Below, piece by piece: positions 45,749 through 57,054 of a stretch of 64,000 nucleotides of DNA. The stretch comes from Ursus arctos (lineage: Eukaryota > Chordata > Mammalia > Carnivora > Ursidae), in the NCBI RefSeq assembly GCF_023065955.2, contig NW_026622841.1, positions 21,449,501-21,513,500 on the forward strand, in the 5' to 3' direction. How positions within the stretch are numbered: position 1 is the stretch's first letter; every line of letters starts with the position of its first letter. The notes beneath the pieces are model-generated. The model saw only the letters and a program-made list of their open reading frames with translations. It ran no database searches and was not told the DNA's origin. Position numbers and translations under genes: made by a program.

Positions 45749-45950
45749 GGGGCACCTGGGTGGCACAGTGGTTAAGCGTCTGCCTTCGGCTCAGGGCGTG
45801 ATCCCGGCATTGTGGGATCGAGCCCCACAACAGGCTCCTCCGCTATGAGCCTGCTTCTTCCTCTCCCACTCCCCCTGCTTGTGTTTCCTCTCTCGCTGGC
45901 TGTCTCTATCTCTGTCGAATAAATAAATAAAATCTTTAAAAAATAATAAT
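45749..45950 (+). mobile_element. CAN-SINE, bear-type, young copy
   Basis: 'ggggcacctgggtggcacag', 'ctcagggcgtgatcccggca', 'gctcctccgctatgagcc', 'cgctggctgtctctatctc', 'tgtcgaataaataaataaaa' and an (AAT)n end. Perfect 18-bp duplication 'aataatatatacagtgta' at 45731-45748 and 45951-45968. Head-to-head with the SINE at 45.1 kb, 492 bp away. Confidence 0.98.
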
Positions 45951-46265
45951 AATAATATATACAGTGTAATAGACTGTTTCTTTAAAAAATTTCTACATTA
46001 ATAAAGCCAGATAAGACTTTTGCCCTTACAAAACAGCAACTTAGTCAAATGACTGCCAACTTCTCATGAAACTTCCGGGCTTTCTTTTTGAAATTCTACT
46101 CAGAAGCAGCTTATGTGAAAACTTCTCTCTGTGGAAGAACTGCACTACCTTAATTTTAACCAAAACGGGATCTCTTTCACAATCTTGGCACTGTATAACT
46201 TCTGGCTATATCCAAAAATCAAATTTACTCCCTGGGGTCAAGAATTTTTAACACGTTGAAATCCA

Positions 46266-47110
46266 AAGAATATTTACAAGCTAAAGCAAAACTAAAAAGC
46301 AAATTACTTAGTTAAAAAAAATAACCATAGCCAACAATGTGCAAAATCTTTATGAAAAAATTATAAAGATTTATTGAAAGTGATTAAGATGGCCCAAGAA
46401 ATGAAGTAATACATACAGTGGTCATCTATGAAAAGACTCAATATTGTAAAGATATTAGCTATCTCCAAATTAACCTATTAATGAAAAAGAACTCTGTTAA
46501 AATACAACGAGTTTTTTAGTGGCAACTGATGAGATGATTCTAACATGCTTATGAAAAAGCAATTCGCCTTAAAGAGGCGAAAAAAAATACACACACACAC
46601 ATACACAGTTTGGAATATTTACTCTCCCAATTATCAAGATTTATAATAAAGCCATAATAATTAGAAAGCATGGTATCAGCAAAAGGATATTCAAATGACT
46701 GATATAAGAGGAAAATCATTAGAACCAGGCTCATGTGTTTACCAAATTTGACAGAGGACAGAAGCAGGACTGTGGAACAGTGGGGAAAAGATGGTCCTTT
46801 CAGTAAATGGAGCTGAGAAAGCTGGTTATTAATATAGAGGGAGAAAAAGCAAATCAGATTTAAATTTCACCTTGTATTCAAAACTCTATTCCAGGTCAAC
46901 AGAAAGCCTAGATATAAAGAACAGCATTTTGAAGTTTCAAGACAAAAATAAGCTGTAGGAAAATAGTTTAACGATTATAGGAAATAAAAGGATTTCGTGA
47001 ACAAAGCAAAAAAAAAAAAAAAAAGAAAAAAGAAAAAAGGTTGAAAAATATAATTTCATTAAATTATTTAAAAGGTGGCCTTTAAGTAGCCTGAAAAGAG
47101 AATAGCATGG
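46266..47110 (+). pseudogene. old L1 (L1M) ORF2 remnant
   Basis: Highly decayed L1 ORF2 DNA in sense: 'gaaaagactcaatattgtaa', 'tctccaaattaacctattaa', 'ttataataaagccataataa', 'gcatggtatcagcaaaagga', 'tttgacagaggacagaagca', 'ggggaaaagatggtcctttc', 'aacagaaagcctagatataa'. This order matches the C-terminal half of ORF2 (endonuclease/reverse-transcriptase protein) after the polymerase core. Stops and frameshifts are frequent. An A-rich expansion lies at 47009-47038. Confidence 0.7.
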
Positions 47111-47151
47111 TTGCCAGAGAAAATAGGGAAAGGCAGAATAATTACTTAGGG

Positions 47152-47472
47152 CAGGGGCAGCAATGCACCATGCAAAGGCCAAAAGCAGTTGTTGCTTATT
47201 TTCATATGGCCTGTGAGCTAAGGATGCTGTTTGTATTTTTAAATATTTGAAAAAATATCAAAACAAGGATAATATTTCTTGACATGTGAAAATTGGGGGA
47301 ATTCAAATTTGGATTATTGGAACACAGCCACACTTACTCCCTTTCATATTGTCTGTGGCTGCGTTCCTGCTACATGGGCAGAGCTGAGTAGTTGTGATAG
47401 AGACCATACGGCCCACAAAACTAGAAATATTTATTGTCTGGCTCCTCAGAGAAAAAGGGTGCTCACCCATGG
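47152..47472 (+). mobile_element. hAT-type non-autonomous DNA transposon relic (copy 2)
   Basis: Same family and orientation as 34549-34878: 'catatggcctgtgagctaag', 'ggaacacagccacacttact', 'catattgtctgtggctgcgt', 'gctgagtagttgtgatagag', 'accatacggcccacaaaact'. Better preserved than copy 1. No transposase. Confidence 0.7.
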
Positions 47473-47689
47473 TTCGTAAAGAACTACACCGCTACCTTAT
47501 ATACTACTCACAACATCCCTACAGTTAACTAGCATTTCTAACACACTGGCTCTGGTCTCTTGTAAAGCACCAACTACCCTGCTACCCAACTGCTCAATCC
47601 AAACACAAATTTCATAGTCAAATGTGAATGTGCATTTGACTATGAAACTCCATATTTAAGTTGCTACATGGGCTACATGCATGTCACAA

Positions 47690-48045
47690 GAGAAGAGAAA
47701 TCTGAGCTCTACGGCATCCCCCATTGGCCCTGAGCTGGCTGTCCAGGCTTATCTCTGGCTCCCACTCACTGCCCACTACCCATTCTACCTGCCAATAATC
47801 AGCTGTTCACATCATGTGCTGAGCTTCCGTGTATCCCCAATTTTTAGACTCTATCTTCTGCTGGGAATGCCTTCCCCAACACTGACTTACCTATCTCCTT
47901 TTCAAAACTCAGCTACTATCTCATTTTCATGAGGAAGTCATACTGGGGTGCTTGAGTGGAAATATGTGGTCCTCTTCTCTGTTTCCTTAGCCTTCTTGCA
48001 GATATTTATTCTTAGCCTCAGCAGTTAGCATAATGCATAGTAAAT
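47690..48045 (+). mobile_element. L2 LINE 3' part
   Basis: 'tttttagactctatcttctg', 'ctgggaatgccttccccaac', 'cctttccaaa'-like 'ccttttcaaaactcagctac', 'catgaggaagtcatactggg', 'gcagttagcataatgcatag'. A long A run follows. The 83-codon frame at 47681-47932 is within it. Confidence 0.6.
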
Positions 48046-48048
48046 AGC

Positions 48049-48070
48049 AAAAAAAAAAAAAAAAAAAAAA
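48049..48070. repeat. A homopolymer (about 22 A)
   Basis: Uninterrupted A run directly after the L2-like 3' part; could be an expanded tail. Confidence 0.9.
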
Positions 48071-48084
48071 GTACATCAAACTAA

Positions 48085-48220
48085 ATGTTATTAATTCTGT
48101 TTTTTTAATTCCAAATTTACAGATATAAATAGGCTCAGAGAATTTTAATATCTTGCTCAAGGACCACACAAGCTCATGAAAGTGACTACGCTGGCATTTA
48201 CCCAGCTTTCACTGGATCCA
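48085..48220 (-). mobile_element. MIR SINE
   Basis: Antisense MIR: 'ccaaatttacagatataaataggctcagag', 'tttaatatcttgctcaaggaccacacaagctcatg'. Confidence 0.7.
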
Positions 48221-48304
48221 AAATTTTCACCGACTCCAAAATGTGGGCATTTTCCAATGTCATGCCACTTAAAAATGTAGCTAACATGGCAGATGTCAAA
48301 AGCC

Positions 48305-48319
48305 GGGGGGGGGGGGGGG
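48305..48319. repeat. G homopolymer (15 G)
   Basis: Uninterrupted G run. Minus-strand frames through it gain poly-proline and are artefacts. Confidence 0.9.
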
Positions 48320-49565
48320 AAGAATGATGAGCGTGGGAAGACTGATGATGGAAGGCCACCCAACCAATTCAGTGCTGTCAGAAACAAACAAGTTCAAGAC
48401 CCCTGGAACATCTACATCATCCCCCAGTCCTTCAATTAAGCCCACAACCATGAAATGGGTCAGAGAATATTGGGAAGACTCTAGAGCATTTTGCTCAATG
48501 TGCCACTTCAAAATCATTAATGATAATATGCCTTGAGTTCCTGCAAACTGTTTCCAAAGGATCGATTATTCCATTTGCTACCAGTGTGCAGAGTGGAAAA
48601 GGGGGCACAGGTTCCCTGGGTTCCGGACTTTGATCTCTGCCCTCCTAAAGATTTTGGTGTTTCACCAGGCTAATCTTCTTAGCACCCTAAGCCAAGATTT
48701 GGTCTCTAATAACTCCTTTTCTTCCCTTTCAATTCTAGCCCGGTTTTGGCAGCTAAAAGGAAGGCTGAACAGAAAAAGAAAAATGCTTAAACCACCTAAT
48801 TGGTGTGATCGCATATTTTCTACTTCGTGAAGACTAGTAGAAGCAATATTGACCCATCACTGACAGTTGACAGTAAAATGTGAAGACAGGGGACAGGGCT
48901 GCGACAATATTCTCTGCAATGAACCAACTCTGAATACCAAGTCGAGCAGGCTAGTGGAAATCAAGTGAGAATGAAAAAGTATAAACACTTCTGATTAACA
49001 GCCAATAGCACCAGCTGGAGCAGACAATATAACACAAAAGGGTCAGCTCTAGTGCTGACAGGTTTGGCAAGGCAATCTCGTTAACAGCAAGATGAAACTT
49101 CATTTGCTCACAATTTCATAGGCTGTTTCAAAGACACCTTCTGCAAATTGACTTTAGGAGATGGAATTGCATTTAGCTTGACTTATCTGGCAAAAATAGA
49201 AAGAATTTCGCCAAGTCTTTCTTGGTGCTTGCGGAAGTTCAGATTGAAAAGGAGAGCATGTGGTGAAATAAAACAGGAAAAAACCAATCACAAAGCCCCT
49301 GTGGAAAGGAAGACCTGGAGTTTTTGTTTTGTTTTGTTTTAATAAGTGGCTGCATGTACTTAGGTGCTCAACTAAATGCCCAAGCAGGGAAAGGGGAGCT
49401 CAGGGACAAAACAAGCATGGGGCCCTCGTGGCATTCGGATTTCAGTAGGAAGAGTATTGACTTGGGCTCAAAAAGTGGCCATGAAGGAGGAATTTGGCAC
49501 TAGCTGTTGAAAATGAAACAATTTCACCCCTGATAGGTACAGAGAGCAACCTCACTGGCGGACAG
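48320..49565. other. unique non-coding stretch
   Basis: No recognised repeat. Block 48985-49200 ('cagccaatagcaccagctgg', 'gcatttagcttgacttatct') is unique and looks like possible conserved non-coding sequence. Confidence 0.4.
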
Positions 49566-49567
49566 GA

Positions 49568-49692
49568 TAGCAGAAAGAGTATTAGAATTTGTTCTCAGTC
49601 TGATACTATCACTAGGTAGTTCCATGTCTGTCAGCAGGCCATTTTATTACACCGGGTTTCAGTTTCTCAATGGTAAAAACAGTAAGTTAGAT
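49568..49692 (+). mobile_element. MIR SINE
   Basis: Sense MIR: 'ctgatactatcactaggtag', 'ggccattttattacaccggg', 'tttcagtttctcaatggtaaaaacag'. It abuts the MER5A relic. Confidence 0.6.
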
Positions 49693-49861
49693 CACTGGTT
49701 CCAAGTGTGTATCAGAATCATGTGGAGGACGAGTTAAAACACGGACTGCCTGTGCCCCACCCACCAAAGTCCCTGATTTAGTAGACCTGGGGGCCAGGCC
49801 CGAAACTGCATTTCTAGCAAGCTCCTAGTGATATCCAGGGATCACACTGAGAATTACTGGG
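49693..49861 (+). mobile_element. MER5A hAT-Charlie relic
   Basis: Full MER5A order: 'cactggttccaagtgtgtat', 'cagaatcatgtggaggacga', 'ccccacccaccaaagtccct', 'gatttagtagacctggggg', 'gcatttctagcaagctccta', 'cacactgagaattactgg'. Confidence 0.85.
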
Positions 49862-49864
49862 TTA

Positions 49865-52025
49865 AATGACTTCTAAGGTCTCTACAGATTCAATGTGCTC
49901 CAAGAACACTGTTGAACTCATTAGTGAGGTGATATAATTTAGACATCACTTGAAATAGCAACACACAGATTGGTTTACTTGGACACATTATATTTGAAAT
50001 ATGTTTCCTGAATAAATGTGTCTGTAATCCAGTAACAGAATGTAAGTTCCATTACTTGGAAATTCTTATGGGTAGAAGGCTGCCCTGAAAAGGTCACTAT
50101 TAGGTGAACACTATAAATAAATGACGTGAACAAGAGACTGTTACCTTCTAGATGTATTCCAAAAAGAAGGTAAGTGCTGAGTAATCCAAATTGAAGCCAA
50201 TAGTTATAAAACATACACCATTCCATAAAAGCTCTAATCTGTACAGGTTATAACCTTTCTAAAGTGCCTGAATATGGATCAAAACACTGGTATTAAATCT
50301 GGTGTCTTTAAGAGAAGCATCCGAAAGAAGAATTTCTTATGGCTGAAATTTGGAACTCAAAAGCTCTGTTCCTACATCTACCAGTTAGATCTATATTTTC
50401 CCTTGCTCTTGCTAAGAGATTTGCATGTATGTAGATTTACATGTATACAGAATTCAGTGTTTTTAGAGATCTACCCCAGAAATCCATGCTTTTACACGTG
50501 TGTGAATTGGAAAATGATTTCATACCAACTGGGACAGAATCAATAAAATATGATTGTAGGTGGTTATAATGCAAACAGACACCCTGCCAGGTAATGATAA
50601 GGGGATAAAATGAGGACTTTTATTTGGGGGAGGCTGAATCCCCAAGAGAAGGGTTACTTGAAAGTATTAAATAGAGAGAGTAGGCATGTTTAAAAATGAG
50701 TATGTGTTTTTGAACAAAGGAGAAACACAGTTCTTACAGCAGCAGGGCTAACAAATGTGTCAGTAATAAGCAAGTTCAGTTAAGAAAAGGAAATCTAATT
50801 TCTGAAATAGAAAAAATAATTTGGTTTGACGATTCTAACACAGATTCCAGGAACGTCGCTCTAATGAGGATCAGGGTGTTCCCCACCTAAAGTCAAGACA
50901 AAGTCTGTAGCACCCACTAACTAAATGTTCATCTCCAGAGACTACCAGAAATTTCAAGAAATACCTCAACTAAGAGCTTGGCACATTCCCAAGGGATTCA
51001 GTTAAGGGGGGTCTTCTTACTGGGCTTTCCTTAGGCATGGAATAAAGAAGTCCTGAGAAGACATGATTATCTTGGAAGCAAAGACTCGTTAGCCAAAAAC
51101 ATGTGAGCTGTGTGTCTTTAAGTTTCTGTCCTTCAGTGGGCTCTTCCTTGCTGGAGATGGACTGTGCCTTATTGTGATGCAAGAGGCATTGGCAGAATTA
51201 TCCTGCATGAGAATTGGAAGAGGGAAGTGGTGCATCCTCTCTTCCTTGATCCTTAGGCTGGTCCCAACAAAAAGAAGCTCTCAAACAAGCAGCAGACCTA
51301 GAATCCTGCCCCGTGCAGCCAACGGTGAGGAAGAATAAAGCCAAGGTTAGATCATGGAAGTAACAGGAAAAAGCAGTGAGGCCTCAGCAATGGCTCCTCT
51401 CCAACAGACAGTGCAAAGTCGGTACCTGGAGGTCACTAAGATATACCTACATGTGAGGGGGAGTGTCAGTAAGCCAAACCAAGAGGAAGACCTGGGCTCT
51501 TGGGCTTGGAAACATAGCCAAAGGAACAGGAGACAAGAATGAGTAAACAGCAAGCAGCATGCAGTAGTGATCTGAATACTTCTCCTGATAGGTCATTCTC
51601 TTTCTGGGCCACTGCTAAAGAACCAGCTACATGTGAGACAGTTCTGGATCTAAAGCCATCCAGAAGCCACGAGCTTTTACCTGATATCCATCCAGGGTGC
51701 ATTCTTTCTTAGAATTTTCCTGGGGTTATGATTTAATATAACCATACTTTCCTTTGAAGAGGGCAAGTTCTTGGTGAAATAATTAATTAAGGAATGACCC
51801 TTTGGGATCCCCTCCCAGCCAAGAGCTTATTCTCGATTTTGTCCAGGAACATATTATTGATGTGCAGTCTATATGGTGGCCCTGCAGAGCTTTCTGACTT
51901 TTCAAGATTTTTCACATGCACTGGAATATACACTACATTCCATGGGGGCAGGAACTTCTGGGTATTCATGTCCCTCAGGTACTCAATCCAGACTGGAGGA
52001 GTGAATCCGTGCCTTACTCCCTCTA
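49865..52025. other. unique non-coding stretch
   Basis: About 2.2 kb with no recognised repeat. Several overlapping short frames (up to 113 codons, 51347-52128, both strands) have no protein-family features. Confidence 0.4.
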
Positions 52026-52028
52026 GGT

Positions 52029-52278
52029 CAGTGGATTCAACCAGAGAGGGGTGATTGTGCTCCTCAGGGGACATCTGACAATGTCTGGACAAATGCTCAG
52101 CTGCCAAAATGGGTAAGGGGCATTGCAACTGTCATCCAGTGGGTAGAGGCCAAGAATGTTACTAAATATCATACAATCACAGGAACACACCCCACTCCCA
52201 CCCCGCCCTAGCCCTCCACATAACAAAACATTATCCAGCCTCAAAAGCCAACAGTGCTGAGGTTGGCTGAGAAAACCT
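52029..52278 (+). mobile_element. MER20 hAT-Charlie relic
   Basis: Near full-length MER20 order: 'cagtggattcaaccagagag', 'ctcaggggacatctgacaat', 'gtctggacaaatgctcagct', 'catccagtgggtagaggcca', 'agaatgttactaaatatcat', 'acaatcacaggaacacaccc', 'cattatccagcctcaaaagc', 'agtgctgaggttggctgaga'. Non-autonomous. Some MER20 copies serve as enhancers in other mammals; nothing here shows that. Confidence 0.9.
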
Positions 52279-52279
52279 C

Positions 52280-53540
52280 CCATATGTGATTAAAAAGTTT
52301 GTTTTATAATTAATGCATTGTTCTCAGGCTAGATGTGTACATATTCATTTTTAAATTATTAAAGTAATCCTGGTTTTGAAAGAATAATGTAAAGCAAAAA
52401 GAACCAAATGATAAGTGTGTTAACAGTGAACAGATAAAGCTATACATTTCCATTTTAAGAGGGAATTTCTTGGTAAAACAGTTCATCCCAAGTCTTAGCT
52501 GTAACGATCTGTGTTCTGGGCACCAGGGGGAGTTTGCTGCTGAAGGAGCTTTGGGTAAGGGAAGGGTGCAGACCACACCATGTGAATAATCCATGTGTCT
52601 ACTTCACAAAGTTCTGACTTGGACATTTCCAAAAAAATGGCTGGACATCGGCTTCTGAAAAACTCAATAAATTGAAAGTGGATTTAAGAGAAAAAATTTA
52701 GACCATCATCTCAGGTTTGAGAATATTTTGGATAAGACACTAGAGGGAGTGAAAAAAGGTGTTCCTACCCCTTCTCCCCCATTTGAAGACTTAAATACAT
52801 AAAACACAGTCCGTAGCCCCAGTTGCAAATCTGTGATTGAGTAAGTGTCTCTGTCAGTAACTAGCCCCTGAGGATTTGGGCGAGGGAATAAACCTCGATA
52901 GGACAAAACTTTCCTTCACCGTGAATAAATAAAGCCTTGATAGTGGACGTAACATTTCCCTTTCATATTTCATTAAGCAATTCGAATAATGGTGAAACAT
53001 GCAAGGGCACTGCCTTGTCCCCATTTCTATGTCCTTATTTAGTGTTTCTGCACTCACGGGGCAGGAGGGATAATGCGGGAGCTTCCGCAGGGTGAATTCC
53101 ACCAGGAACCTAACCAATAGCATCTGACTTCTATCACAGAAGCCCCTGAACAGCTCACCAGGTCAAACACACCGCCGTCCTTTCTGAGCTCACTCAGAGG
53201 CTTCCTACCTTCCTCTGGAACGTGCTCCTTCTGCATTGCCCTAGAGAACTACTGATCTGGTTATTTTTAGGGATTATTATTTCAATTCCAGATGTGAACT
53301 GAAAAAGAGTAGTTGAAAAAATTGAGAGCCCAGCTCTTCTCTTATCTTAACCACCTTTTGCCACCACAGATTAAAAAAAAAAACAGAAAAAAACGGGAAA
53401 AAAAAAAAAAAACTAGAGCATGCTTGTTTTTAAACTTTGCTCTTTTCCCTTGAGTAACACAGGACTGTGATCAACACTGTCAGTGACTACAGGGCTGCGT
53501 AAGAGATACTTAGGAATTTGAAAGGAGTAATTTGACAGTG
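52280..53540. other. unique non-coding stretch with A-rich tract
   Basis: No recognised repeat except an interrupted A tract at 53370-53412. Overlapping frames at 52706-53236 show no domains. Confidence 0.4.
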
Positions 53541-53544
53541 TACA

Positions 53545-54140
53545 GTGAAGACCTTAAAGATATGTACATGCTTTGATCAAACAACTGCATTTTTTTCATG
53601 AATTTATTTTAAGGATAACTAGCCATGAAAGAAGAAGTGCATGAAAAATAAGGTCTTATATTTAAAAGTGAAAATTTTGGAAATAACAGGTTAAAACTGC
53701 ATTTCATACAGCCAATAAGAATTATGTTTTGAGAACAATGTTTAATAATATAAATTTAAAAAGCAGCTTGCAAAATGACATTTTTAAATTTTGTTTTATT
53801 TATTTTAATTTCTGGGTTTTATTTATTTATTTGAGAGAGAGAGAGAGAGAGAGCACACAGGGAGTGTGAGAGGGAGAAGCAAACTCCTTGCTGAGCAGAG
53901 AGCCCAATGCGGAGCTTGATCCAAGGACCCGAGATCATGACCTGAGCTGAAGGCAGATGCCCAACCGAGCCACCCAGGCACCCATTTTATTTTAATTTAT
54001 ATTCAAAAGAATGCAACGTTACACATCAAAATAGTTGGTAGTACTTACATATGCGTGGTAGTTAACCAAGCAATTTTATTCTTTTAAAATTAAATGTATT
54101 TAATTTTTCCTATAATGAACATGCATTTTTAAAAAATTAT
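53545..54140 (+). mobile_element. old L1 (L1M) 3' fragment split by a SINE
   Basis: Left part 53545-53815: 'catgctttgatcaaacaact', 'catgaatttattttaaggat', 'ttttggaaataacaggttaa', 'catacagccaataagaatta'. Right part 53985-54140: 'atgcaacgttacacatcaaa', 'gttggtagtacttacatatg', 'cctataatgaacatgcattt'. Both follow the L1M ORF2 end and 3' UTR in the same sense, and an antisense CAN-SINE sits between them. Confidence 0.65.
53818..53983 (-). mobile_element. CAN-SINE nested in an older L1
   Basis: Minus strand: head 'gagccacccaggcaccc' at the right end, 'gagatcatgacctgagc', GA block 'gagagagagagagagagagc', tail 'ttttatttatttatttgag'. T-rich sequence on both sides ('ttttatttattttaattt', 'attttattttaattta') is probably the target duplication. 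Confidence 0.95.
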
Positions 54141-54144
54141 TATA

Positions 54145-54885
54145 ATCTCAAAGCCAATAGAATTTTTATGACCCACTCAGGTCATAGAAGCTTAGTACTA
54201 ACTGCATTTGGTTTCTGATAGAATCAATGTTTTCTAATACATCCAACTTGAAGCAATGGTAGAAAATTTTCTATAAACAAAAAAATAAAAATTTATTTTG
54301 GCAGTTTGTCTAAAACTTCAGTGTTTTAATAATATAACTGCAGAATATTTTTAATGCTGGCTGAATTGGGTTCACTATTGATTTTTAAAGGAACAGCCTA
54401 TTTGAAGACATTTACCTACTTGTAATCGACAGTGTATAATCCATTACATTAATAGCTTAATGGTGTTTTAACTAGGGGGAAAAATCCACTCAGATTATAA
54501 ACTCCTGTTTGGTCACCCAGAGATGGTAAAAGGACTTATCTGTGTATCTTGCTTTGTAGAGCTTAATTTAGCACAAGTATTTATCAAGTAACTTACTCTA
54601 TGCTTATTAGCACAGAAATCAGGGCTAATGCCGGGAACACCAGGTATCAGGGCACTGGGAAGGCCACATGGACTGTTGATGGCCATGTCTATCCTGATGG
54701 CCAGTGCCCCTGCTGCACTACTGCTCAAACCGTTCAAGAATCACATCTGTTGAACTTGATCTCTACACTCTCAGCACTTACACATCCTGCTTATAGACAC
54801 AAAGCTACAATTCAGGAAACAGATATATGCCAACACCAGCAAAGCTCCAAAAGTACAAATTTATCATCAGCTTGTTAAAGAGGCA
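54145..54885. other. unique non-coding stretch
   Basis: AT-rich, no recognised repeat. Opposing frames at 54513-54878 are without features. Confidence 0.4.
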
Positions 54886-54887
54886 TT

Positions 54888-54990
54888 ATTCCCTCACATA
54901 AACTGCTAACTTCTTGAGGACAGGGAAAGTGTTTATATACTCTCTTTACCCCCTACAGTGTCTAGCTTACTGATTATAAAAGAAATTATG
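54888..54990 (+). mobile_element. L2 LINE 3' fragment
   Basis: 'actgctaacttcttgaggac', 'agggaaagtgtttatatact', 'ccctacagtgtctagcttac' resemble the L2 3' end (ctccttgagggcagg, ctagcacagtg). Confidence 0.5.
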
Positions 54991-55124
54991 AACATACACA
55001 TTGCACTGCTTTGGCATGGTTAGAGTAATGAATGTTTTTGAAGTGCTGAGATACCCACCTATGGGATGATGTTAACCTATAGCTTAGGCTTTAAAAATAG
55101 AACCATATCCACTTTCATACGATA

Positions 55125-55170
55125 TAAAATATATATGCATTATAGTAAAATATTATATATATAATACATA

Positions 55171-55234
<64 letters not shown>

Positions 55235-55258
55235 CATAAAACACATTATATATATAAC
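55125..55258. repeat. (TA)n microsatellite
   Basis: A long TA array with a perfect core of about 24 TA units at 55179-55226, flanked by decayed TA/CA/TG sequence. Long TA arrays can extrude cruciforms and are often misassembled in length. Confidence 0.95.
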
Positions 55259-55259
55259 A

Positions 55260-56378
55260 TTTAAGCCAGGGAAGATTGGTGGATAATTTTGTAAAAGAAT
55301 AAATAGACCCTGGGACAGAATTTCACATTTTATTTTTCTTTAATAAAGCATGTTCTTCAAACTGTCCTCAGAGCACTATTCTATTTAATTATATAAAATA
55401 TCTATCTTTAAAAACCTTGGATTTTTTCCAAAAGCACACCTGCAAGCCAGGGGATCAAATCAATAGATCATCAACACAGAATTCAGCAAGGAATCTCTCT
55501 TTTCCCCTTAAAACCTAGAACTCAAGTAATTTCTACAAACTTTAGCAATATTGTAGAGCTTATCTATGTTGGTTCTACCAACAGAATTATACACAGACAA
55601 CTTGCTTTAATTCTACTGTAAGTCCCTAATAAGTTCTCTGTTTTCCCTAAGATAGCTATTAATTAGTCAATAATTGCTTGAAGGCTCTAATTGATTGGCA
55701 CTATAAACAGAAGAAGGCTTATAGGGTCTTTTTATTTCTGAGCTGCATTTAAGATGAAGTAAAATGTTAGCAGCATGTTATTAGGCAGAACGGAGAAGAC
55801 GATTGTGCAAAACCCACTGAAGACGCATGACTAAACACAGGGTTGGCTCGTCCTTCTCTGTGTTGCAGACTCACAAGAGAGAAAGGAGGACTGTGGACGT
55901 GCAACTCCAGATCAGATCCAAATACTGCACATGGATCGTCTTGTCAAAAAGGATCCAAAGGCCTCAGGGAAACTCAATACATAACCCCAAAAGCTTAGAG
56001 GGTTCTCATTCTTGGGAAGATTTGTGTTATTTGCATCATAGAACACCACATTCATTGCGCAATGGCAGAAATTAGTTTCTGTGACTGTTTTATTTCTCGC
56101 ATCTCTTTTATCGCTCTTCAACATCCAATGAGAAGTGTTTGTAGCCCATACTTTTTCGGGAGTGTCATTCTACATAAATTTGTAAGAATTTTTGTGTGTG
56201 TGTATGTGTATGTATTTTTTGTTTTTTGTTTTGTCTAGCCGTCTTATTGACCTCCAAGTCCCAATAACCATTCTTCAAGTTGCTAAAAAGCATATGAAAT
56301 TTGAAAGAGACACAGTTCGTCAGTCACAAATACTGAGATCATCCAGAGCCAACGTCCACAATTTTTTTCAAAGTACAT
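55260..56378. other. unique non-coding stretch
   Basis: No recognised repeat. Block 55640-55725 has dense TAAT-type words ('gctattaattagtcaataattg', shown in part, and 'ctctaattgattggcac') that look like homeodomain sites. GT/T-rich tract at 56192-56236. Confidence 0.45.
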
Positions 56379-56395
56379 TAAAGCTATATCCTTTT

Positions 56396-56582
56396 TTTTT
56401 TTTTTTTAATTTATTTATGAGATAGAGACAACCAGCGAGAGAGGGAACACAAGCAGGGGGAGTGGGAGAGGAAGAAGCAGGCTCATAGCGGAGGAGCCTG
56501 ATGTGGGGCTCGATCCCATAACGCCAGGATCACGCCCTGAGCCGAAGGCAGACGCTTAACCGCTGTGCCACCCAGGCGCCCC
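56396..56582 (-). mobile_element. CAN-SINE, bear-type
   Basis: Minus strand: right-end head 'gtgccacccaggcgcccc', diagnostic 'cgccaggatcacgccctgag', 'ggctcatagcggaggagcc', 'gagacaaccagcgagagagg', and a T run for the tail. Perfect 17-bp duplication 'taaagctatatcctttt' at 56379-56395 and 56583-56599. Confidence 0.97.
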
Positions 56583-56599
56583 TAAAGCTATATCCTTTT

Positions 56600-57045
56600 G
56601 ACTAAAACTATAGGAGCTATGTCCTATTCTTTCCATGGATATACACTTTCCAAAGTCAATCTGGTGTCCAAATTGCTGTTCTATTGATTTAAATTAACAT
56701 AGGGGTGAGCCATGAATTATATTGCCTGGTATTGCCTAATAAATAACTCAGAAACTTGGGTCCCAGATTAGTAAAAGTAGTACCGAAGACTTTGTTCAAG
56801 TATCTTTAATATAAAGCCCTTTTCTGGCTTCTCACTGCTTTGATGTTAAAGACTAAATTTTGGAAAAGGATAGAGTGACATCATCAACATGGCAAAATAA
56901 GAATTTTCTATCATCTTCCCCACAAAGAACACTGCTTCTGACAATCACTCATGGATGAGAGTGCCTTTATGGAAGTGTTTTGAGTTCAGTGGAGAAGTTC
57001 AGCACGCCACGGTGCACACACACCAACTAAAACAAAACAAAAAAA
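56600..57045. other. unique spacer
   Basis: 'gagtgacatcatcaacatgg' with 'caaaataagaattttctatc' at about 56873-56915 has a weak resemblance to LINE-1 5' UTR sequence. Not called. Confidence 0.35.
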
Positions 57046-57054
57046 TGAGAGTGG

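Noticed and set aside
56873..56960. Weak LINE-1 5' UTR-like words
   Set aside because: Only a few short matches; not enough to call an element.
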